The notes under the pieces: model-generated
What the model saw: the letters and a program-made list of their open reading frames with translations, nothing else
Told to the model about the DNA's origin: nothing
Database searches by the model: none
DNA from: Synergistaceae bacterium
GTDB lineage: Bacteria; Synergistota; Synergistia; Synergistales; Aminobacteriaceae
Assembly (NCBI GenBank): GCA_017447325.1
Contig: JAFSNU010000035.1
Span: 1-10,553 of the forward strand
DNA length: 10,553 nucleotides
Reading direction: 5' to 3'
Program-made: the position numbers and the translations under genes
Shown: piece after piece, positions 6,178 to 10,553 of the stretch
How positions within the stretch are numbered: the first letter of the stretch is position 1
Layout: the number at the start of each line of letters is the position of its first letter

Positions 6178-6336
6178 GTGAAAAATAATTTTAAAAATTA
6201 CTCGCCGAGTTTTACAAGTTATGCGGGCGATAATCGCGCGTACGGTTGCACGTTTAGCTTATTAAATATTGATGTTGTTATTGGACGCCTAATAGTTATT
6301 CTTGGCGTCCTTTTTATTATTTTAAATAAAGTTTAA
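6178..6336 (+). CDS. Small hydrophobic protein or Leu/Ile/Val-rich leader peptide, 52 codons
   Basis: GTG 6178 follows a strong purine-rich site, AGGAGAGGGG at 6159-6168, 9 bases away, and about 57 bases after the predicted start of transcription. The product is polar at first (residues 1-26, with many Asn, Ser and Tyr and one Cys24). It then becomes strongly hydrophobic from LLNIDVVIG onward: 18 of residues 28-52 are Leu, Ile or Val, ending IILNKV. Codon choice in the first half (TCG, CCG, GCG, GGC, TTA, CGC) resembles the neighbouring genes. I do not recognise a family. Possible roles are a one-helix membrane peptide, a type I toxin-like peptide, or a leader peptide sensing branched-chain aminoacyl-tRNA ahead of the liv operon. 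Oddly, a terminator hairpin (6283-6315) lies inside the ORF, so part of the hydrophobic tail could merely reflect terminator sequence. Confidence 0.5.
   Translation: MKNNFKNYSPSFTSYAGDNRAYGCTFSLLNIDVVIGRLIVILGVLFIILNKV
6283..6315 (+). terminator. Intrinsic terminator-like hairpin inside the small ORF
   Basis: GGACGCC (6283-6289) pairs perfectly with GGCGTCC (6304-6310) over a 14-base loop, followed directly by TTTTT (6311-6315) and further T-rich sequence. The T-run is on the plus strand only. The loop contains the codons CTA ATA GTT ATT CTT (Leu, Ile, Val, Ile, Leu) of the small ORF. Confidence 0.75.
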
Positions 6337-6381
6337 TTAATACGAGCTGGCCTGAATTTTTTAAAATTATTTTAAATAAAG

Positions 6382-6408
6382 AACGGCTGAAGTTACCAGC
6401 CGTTTTTT
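6382..6408 (+). terminator. Intrinsic terminator before livJ
   Basis: AACGGCTG (6382-6389) pairs perfectly with CAGCCGTT (6397-6404) over a 7-base loop, and T6 (6403-6408) follows. This is a textbook rho-independent terminator for the plus-strand transcript from 6121. A weak alternative pairing, GCTGG 6345-6349 with CCAGC 6396-6400, would disrupt its 3' arm; it is only 5 bp, so an antiterminator role is speculative. Confidence 0.85.
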
Positions 6409-6444
6409 AATTTTAATTTTTTATTTAAGGCAGAACTCCCGGGC

Positions 6445-6472
6445 TTGAAATTAAATTTTTAAATTTTAAATT
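6445..6472 (+). promoter_or_regulatory. Weak candidate promoter for the liv operon
   Basis: TTGAAA (6445-6450, 5 of 6) and TAAATT (6467-6472, 4 of 6) are 16 bp apart and lie downstream of the terminator at 6382-6408. They would give livJ a leader of about 80 bases. In this AT-rich stretch the match is weak evidence. Confidence 0.3.
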
Positions 6473-6561
6473 ACGGCCGTTAAAATTAAAAATAATTTTA
6501 AGACGCGGGATTAAAGCATAAAAATTTTATATTTATTTATCATGAAGCGAGGAGATTAAAA

Positions 6562-7692
6562 ATGAGAAAGTTATTAGCTCTGGTCTTAGCAGCTATGTTA
6601 GTTATGAGCGCGGCTTGCGCGTTTGCAGCGGAGACGTTTAAAATCGGCGGCACTGGTCCGTTAACGGGCGGCGCGGCGATTTACGGAAACGCGGCGAAGA
6701 ACGGCGCACAGCTCGCAGTCGACGAGATCAATGCGGCGAACGGCTATGTTAAATTTGATTTAAGATACGAGGACGACACGCACGATGCAGAAAAGGCCGT
6801 CAATGCTTATAACGCGCTTAAAGACTGGGGCATGCAGGTTTCATTAAGCTCAGTCACGTCAAAGCCGGCAGAGGCAACAGCAGCCGAGAACTTTGCGGAT
6901 AGAATTTTCGGACTTACGCCTTCAGCTTCGGCGGCGGCAGTCACAGCCGGAAAAGACAACGTGTTCCAGATGTGCTTCGTTGACCCGAACCAGGGCTCGG
7001 CTTCAGCTCAGTATATCGCTGACAAGAAGCTTGCGAAGAAAGTCGCCGTTATCTGGAAGAATGACGACGTTTATTCAAAAGGCATTTATGACACGTTTGT
7101 TGTTAAGGCAAAAGAGCTTGGCCTTGAGGTCGTGAGCGACATGACGTTTGCCGACGGCAATGATACGGACTTCTCAGTGCAGTTAAAAGATGCTCAGGAC
7201 AAGGGCGCCGAGCTTGTATTTTTACCCATGTATTATCAGCCGGCTTCGTTAATCTTTGCGCAGGCTGCGGCCATGGACTATGCGCCGAAGTGGTTCGGAG
7301 TTGACGGCATGGACGGCATTTTAACGATGGAAGGCTTTGATAAAGCTCTTGCCGAGGGCGTAATATTATTAACGCCGTTTAATGCTGACGCAAAGGACGA
7401 GAAGACCCAGAAGTTCGTTGCAGAGTATCAGAAGCGTCACGGCGAAGTACCCAATCAGTTCGCAGCGGACGGCTATGACTGCGTCTATGCTTTCGCTCAG
7501 GCTCTCGAGAACTCGAAGGCAAAGGGCAGCATGAACGCGGAAGAACTCTGCAAGTTAATGATCGAGCAGTTCACGACCATGACGTTTGACGGCCTTACCG
7601 GCGCAAACATGACTTGGAGCAAGAACGGCGAAGTCACTAAAGACCCCAAGGGTATGGTAATTAAGAACGGCGCGTACGTCGGACTTGATTAA
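6562..7692 (+). CDS. livJ: Branched-chain amino acid ABC transporter, periplasmic binding protein
   Basis: A 376-residue periplasmic substrate-binding protein of the LivJ/LivK (peripla_BP_6) family, which would capture leucine, isoleucine or valine (or a related amino acid) for the membrane complex encoded next. Residues 1-22 form a Sec signal peptide (MRKLL, a hydrophobic core, then AFA before AETFKIG). Cys19 makes a lipoprotein possible, but the lipobox is poor. The mature start ETFKIGGTGPLTGGAAIYG at 24-42 and the QLAVDEINAANG segment are family hallmarks; length is normal. AGGAG at 6550-6554, 7 bases before the ATG, is a strong ribosome site. Codons are richer in C and G at third positions than the nearby permease genes, consistent with high expression. 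The permease genes livH and livM follow. Specificity within the family cannot be fixed from sequence. Confidence 0.93.
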   Translation: MRKLLALVLAAMLVMSAACAFAAETFKIGGTGPLTGGAAIYGNAAKNGAQLAVDEINAANGYVKFDLRYEDDTHDAEKAVNAYNALKDWGMQVSLSSVTSKPAEATAAENFADRIFGLTPSASAAAVTAGKDNVFQMCFVDPNQGSASAQYIADKKLAKKVAVIWKNDDVYSKGIYDTFVVKAKELGLEVVSDMTFADGNDTDFSVQLKDAQDKGAELVFLPMYYQPASLIFAQAAAMDYAPKWFGVDGMDGILTMEGFDKALAEGVILLTPFNADAKDEKTQKFVAEYQKRHGEVPNQFAADGYDCVYAFAQALENSKAKGSMNAEELCKLMIEQFTTMTFDGLTGANMTWSKNGEVTKDPKGMVIKNGAYVGLD

Positions 7693-7737
7693 TTAATTAA
7701 AATTTAATTTAAAATTTAAAAGTTACAATTAAAAGCA

Positions 7738-7766
7738 GGGAGAGGCGGGCCGTCCTTTCCCGTTTT
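7738..7766 (+). terminator. Partial terminator or mRNA-stabilising hairpin between livJ and livH
   Basis: GGGAGAGG (7738-7745) pairs with CCTTTCCC (7754-7761) through seven Watson-Crick pairs and one G-T pair over an 8-base loop. G and T4 (7763-7766) follow, then AT-rich sequence. The short T-run suggests incomplete termination. Such elements commonly lower permease expression relative to the binding protein. Confidence 0.6.
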
Positions 7767-7802
7767 AATATATAAAAATTTTTCGGGGTGTTGTGTTTTA
7801 AT

Positions 7803-8705
7803 ATGATGACATTTTTAAATTTCTTTATAAGCGGGATAAGCCTCGGGAGCATCTACGCGATAATCGCGCTGGGCTATACAATGGTATATGGCATAGCTAA
7901 GATGTTAAACTTTGCTCACGGCGACGTAATTATGGTCGGAGCGTACGTGTGCTTTTATGCAATCTCGCGCTTTAAGCTGCCGCCTTTAGCAGGAGTTGCT
8001 CTTGCTATGATAGTCTGCACTATTCTTGGAATGATAATTGAACGCATGGCGTATAAGCCTTTAAGACAAGCTCCGTCGCTTGCAGTTTTAATTACGGCTA
8101 TAGGCGTAAGTTATTTCTTGCAGAATACTGCTTTGTTATTATGGACTTCAAGCCCGAAAGTCTTCCCGTCTATAATAGGCCGCGGCGCGTTTAAATTTGA
8201 ATTTAATAATTTCCTGCTTGAAGGTCAGCTCTCGGTCTCGCATGTAATAGTTTTAACTATAGTTACTTGTATTATTATCATGCTTTGCTTAACTTGGTTC
8301 ACAGGCAATACAAGAATGGGCAAGGCAATGCGCGCGTGTTCGGAGGACAAAGGCGCGGCGCAGCTCATGGGAATTAATGTGAACTCGACTATTTCAATGA
8401 CGTTTGCTATAGGCTCAGGCCTTGCCGCTATTGCAGGAGTTTTATTATGCTCGGCTTATCCGACTTTAATGCCGACGACCGGATCTTTGCCGGGAATTAA
8501 AGCGTTCACGGCGGCGGTCTTCGGAGGAATCGGGTCTATACCAGGGGCGTTATTAGGCGGCTTATTATTAGGCGTGATAGAAATTTTTGCAAAGGCTTAT
8601 ATATCAAGTCAGCTGTCAGATGCTGTAGTGTTTGCGGTGTTAATCATAGTGCTGTTAGTGAAACCGGCGGGGCTTTTGGGCGTGCAGAGGCCGGAGAAAG
8701 TTTAA
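7803..8705 (+). CDS. livH: Branched-chain amino acid ABC transporter permease LivH
   Basis: An inner-membrane permease of the LivH type, about 300 residues with around eight hydrophobic helices. The start FLNFFISGISLGSIYAIIAL is followed by GYTMVYGIAKMLNFAHGD, the best-known LivH signature. A conserved C-terminal block follows: GLAAIAGVLLCSAYP, then AFTAAVFGGIGSIPGALLGG, near the ATPase-coupling region. The frame is open from GTG 7788, which would add five residues (MLCFN). I prefer ATG 7803 because the protein then begins as homologues do and CGGGGTG at 7784-7790 can serve as ribosome site; ATG 7806 is equally possible. It forms the translocation pore with LivM, whose gene starts 11 bp after this stop. 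Confidence 0.93.
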   Translation: MMTFLNFFISGISLGSIYAIIALGYTMVYGIAKMLNFAHGDVIMVGAYVCFYAISRFKLPPLAGVALAMIVCTILGMIIERMAYKPLRQAPSLAVLITAIGVSYFLQNTALLLWTSSPKVFPSIIGRGAFKFEFNNFLLEGQLSVSHVIVLTIVTCIIIMLCLTWFTGNTRMGKAMRACSEDKGAAQLMGINVNSTISMTFAIGSGLAAIAGVLLCSAYPTLMPTTGSLPGIKAFTAAVFGGIGSIPGALLGGLLLGVIEIFAKAYISSQLSDAVVFAVLIIVLLVKPAGLLGVQRPEKV

Positions 8706-8716
8706 GGACTTTAATC

Positions 8717-9793
8717 ATGACAATGAAGAGATTAATTAATTTAAAGAGAATAGAAGCCCGCAGAATTTTCATGACGTATGCGATAGTCACGGTTGCGTAT
8801 ATTATATTTCAAGTCATGAGCTCGGCGGGATTATTAAGCTCGTCGATGCGGGGAATGCTTGTGCCGATATGCGCGTATATGGTCATGGCCGTGTCGCTTA
8901 ATTTAGTTGTAGGAGTATTAGGCGAGCTGTCGCTGGGACACGCGGGCTTTATGTCTGTAGGCGCGTTCTCGGGCGTGGCAGCGGCTGTTTTATTGCAGAA
9001 TATTATTCCGATTGCGGCGTTAAGACTTACGGCTGCTATGTTAGTCGGCGCGGCCTTTGCTGCTTTAGCCGGATTTATAATCGGCATTCCGGTCTTGAGA
9101 TTAAAGGGCGATTATTTAGCTATAGTCACGCTTGCGTTCGGTGAAATTATAAAGAGCTTGTTAAATAATTTTTATTTAGGCGTTGACTCGGGCGGACTGC
9201 ATTTTAGCATGCTGACGGACAACACGCGTTTATTAGCTGGAGGCAAATTAATTATACGCGGCCCGATGGGAATAAGCGGCATTCAAAAAATTTCGACTTT
9301 CCCGGCCGGCTTTGCTTTAACTTTAATTGCTTTAGCTATAGTCTTTAATTTGGTTAATAGCCGAATGGGCAGGTCTTTCATGGCAATTCGCGACGATAGA
9401 ATTGCGGCGGAGAGCGTCGGCATTGATATTACTAAATATAAAATGATGGCGTTCGTAATGTCGGCGGCTATTGCGGGAGCTGCGGGATGTTTATTTGCGA
9501 TGAACTACTCGACTATAGTTGCAAATAAATTTGACTTTAACACGTCTATTTTAATATTAGTGTTTGTAGTCTTAGGCGGACAGGGCAACATGCTTGGAAG
9601 TATAATCGCGGCGGCGGCTTTAACTATTTTGCCTGAGAAATTACGCAGCTTCTCTGATTATAGAATGCTGTTATACGCCGTAGTGTTAATAGTCGTCATG
9701 CTTGGAACTAACAATGCGAATATCAGAAGATTTTTCGAGAAATTAAATCCGTTTAATCGCAATAAAGACGAAGACGAAGCAGGGGAGGATTAA
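8717..9793 (+). CDS. livM: Branched-chain amino acid ABC transporter permease LivM
   Basis: The second permease, 358 residues. Diagnostic segments are MAVSLNLVVGVLGELSLGHA at about 57-76, then FMSVGAF at 78-84, RLKGDYLAIVTLAFGEIIKS at 128-147, and the cytoplasmic coupling loop GRSFMAIRDDRIAAESVGID at 218-237. FVVLGGQGNMLGSIIAA follows at 283-299. About eight to ten hydrophobic helices are present. The protein ends with a charged, mostly acidic tail (NRNKDEDEAGED) that is unusual but not disruptive. ATG 8717 has AAGGA at 8704-8708, overlapping the livH stop; ATG 8723 is a minor alternative. livG starts 4 bp after the stop, so the genes are translationally close-coupled. Confidence 0.94.
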   Translation: MTMKRLINLKRIEARRIFMTYAIVTVAYIIFQVMSSAGLLSSSMRGMLVPICAYMVMAVSLNLVVGVLGELSLGHAGFMSVGAFSGVAAAVLLQNIIPIAALRLTAAMLVGAAFAALAGFIIGIPVLRLKGDYLAIVTLAFGEIIKSLLNNFYLGVDSGGLHFSMLTDNTRLLAGGKLIIRGPMGISGIQKISTFPAGFALTLIALAIVFNLVNSRMGRSFMAIRDDRIAAESVGIDITKYKMMAFVMSAAIAGAAGCLFAMNYSTIVANKFDFNTSILILVFVVLGGQGNMLGSIIAAAALTILPEKLRSFSDYRMLLYAVVLIVVMLGTNNANIRRFFEKLNPFNRNKDEDEAGED

Positions 9794-9797
9794 AGAT

Positions 9798-10553
9798 ATG
9801 TTTAATAGAACTAAAACAAAACTCGTTCCCGTGCCGTCGAAAGCAATGGTGCCAGAGCGCGACATAAACAAGTCGCCGATTTTAGAGTGCATTAATCTTG
9901 GCATAACTTTAGGCGGATTAAAGGCAGTCGAAGATTTTAATTTGACGATAGGCCGGACTGAGATAGCGGGCTTGATCGGTCCTAACGGCGCGGGCAAGAC
10001 GACCGTGTTTAATTTATTGACTAAAGTCTATCAGCCTACTACAGGCACTATATTATTAAACGGCCAAGATACGCACGGCATGGACACGGTTCAAGTTAAT
10101 AAGGCCGGCATCGCTAGGACGTTCCAGAATATAAGATTATTTAGAAATTTAAGCGTCGTTGATAACGTTAAAATCGCAATGAACAACGAGCTTAAATATA
10201 ACATGTGGAGCGCGATTTTCCGTCTGCCGAACTATAAGCATGAAGAGCTTGCGGCGCACAGAAAGGCTTTAAAATTATTGTCTATCTTTGACATGCAAGA
10301 CATGGCGGACGTACGCGCGGGATCGCTGCCTTACGGAGCGCAGAGAAGACTTGAGATCATTCGAGCGTTAGCTACTAATCCGAGCTTGTTATTGCTTGAT
10401 GAGCCGGCGGCCGGAATGAATCCGTCTGAGACTGTCGAGCTTATGGAGAGCATACGCAAAATTCATGACATGTTTCAAATTGCGATAGTTTTAATTGAGC
10501 ATGATATGAATTTAGTCATGAATGTGTGCGAGGGCATATGCGTCTTAAATTTC
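9798..10553 (+). CDS. livG: Branched-chain amino acid ABC transporter ATP-binding protein LivG, 3' truncated by window
   Basis: The first 252 residues of a LivG-type ATPase; the frame is open to the right edge. Walker A GPNGAGKTT at 61-69, the Q-loop glutamine in ARTFQN (Gln110), signature LPYGAQRRLEIIRAL at 177-191, Walker B LLLLDEPAAGMNP at 197-209, and the switch His235 in LIEHDM are all present. The LPYGAQRR variant is the usual LivG form. The N-terminus is about 20-25 residues longer than typical: conserved sequence begins at ILECINLG (28-35). I kept ATG 9798 because a strong AGGGGAGGA (9781-9789) precedes it, whereas the internal ATG 9846 has no ribosome site. It hydrolyses ATP on the inner face of the membrane, driving import through LivH and LivM, with LivF expected just downstream. 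Confidence 0.94.
   Translation, partial: MFNRTKTKLVPVPSKAMVPERDINKSPILECINLGITLGGLKAVEDFNLTIGRTEIAGLIGPNGAGKTTVFNLLTKVYQPTTGTILLNGQDTHGMDTVQVNKAGIARTFQNIRLFRNLSVVDNVKIAMNNELKYNMWSAIFRLPNYKHEELAAHRKALKLLSIFDMQDMADVRAGSLPYGAQRRLEIIRALATNPSLLLLDEPAAGMNPSETVELMESIRKIHDMFQIAIVLIEHDMNLVMNVCEGICVLNF

Noticed and set aside
6121..6283. Known riboswitch in the leader at 6121-6283 (lysine, glycine, THF and others considered)
   Set aside because: Starts with GGAGAG like some aptamers, but the conserved cores of the classes I know are absent. A covariance-model search would be decisive.
8809..9997. Minus-strand open frames opposite livM and livG
   Set aside because: They are shadows of conserved transporter genes and start or end within them without motifs.
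1..10553. tRNA, rRNA, CRISPR array, insertion sequence or prophage genes
   Set aside because: No cloverleaf, spaced repeat array, transposase, integrase or phage motif was seen on either strand.

Overview
The window looks like part of a Gram-negative, probably anaerobic, amino-acid-using bacterium. It has a periplasmic-type branched-chain amino acid ABC transporter, a RodA-type cell-wall gene and an undecaprenyl-linked glycan locus. Coding regions favour TTA (Leu), GCG (Ala) and GGC (Gly) codons. Intergenic DNA is very AT-rich and full of AAAATTTT-type palindromes. A member of Synergistota would fit, but this is a guess from general impression and no marker gene is present.

Left part (1-5460): the 3' end of a rodA-like gene leads at short distance into a PglE/EpsN-type aminotransferase (306-1604) and a PglC-like phosphoglycosyl transferase (1612-2232). 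A 224-bp gap follows, holding a decayed copy of the transferase's 3' end. Next comes a stand-alone ATP-grasp ligase-like gene (2470-4038), then a convergent gene encoding an ATP-grasp domain fused to a HAD phosphatase-like domain (3791-5407, minus). Together these suggest that a 4-amino sugar is made, transferred as a sugar phosphate to the lipid carrier, and possibly acylated through an ATP-grasp enzyme. The ATP-grasp genes show three irregularities: a likely frameshift at the 5' end of the first, a G8 tract where the two converge, and no canonical start codon for the conserved N-terminus of the second.

Middle part (5461-6561): mostly non-coding. It contains palindromes, a lone Phd/YefM-like antitoxin gene (minus), and a divergent near-consensus sigma70 promoter. 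That promoter drives a short transcript with a strong Shine-Dalgarno sequence and a 52-codon ORF whose 3' half is almost entirely Leu, Ile and Val codons. One intrinsic terminator lies inside this ORF and a second lies after it. It could be a small membrane protein, a type I toxin-like peptide, or a leader peptide for the downstream transporter operon.

Right part (6562-10553): livJ-livH-livM-livG, cut off inside livG; livF would be expected beyond the window. An 8-bp hairpin with a short T-run between livJ and livH probably sets the binding protein to a higher level than the permeases.
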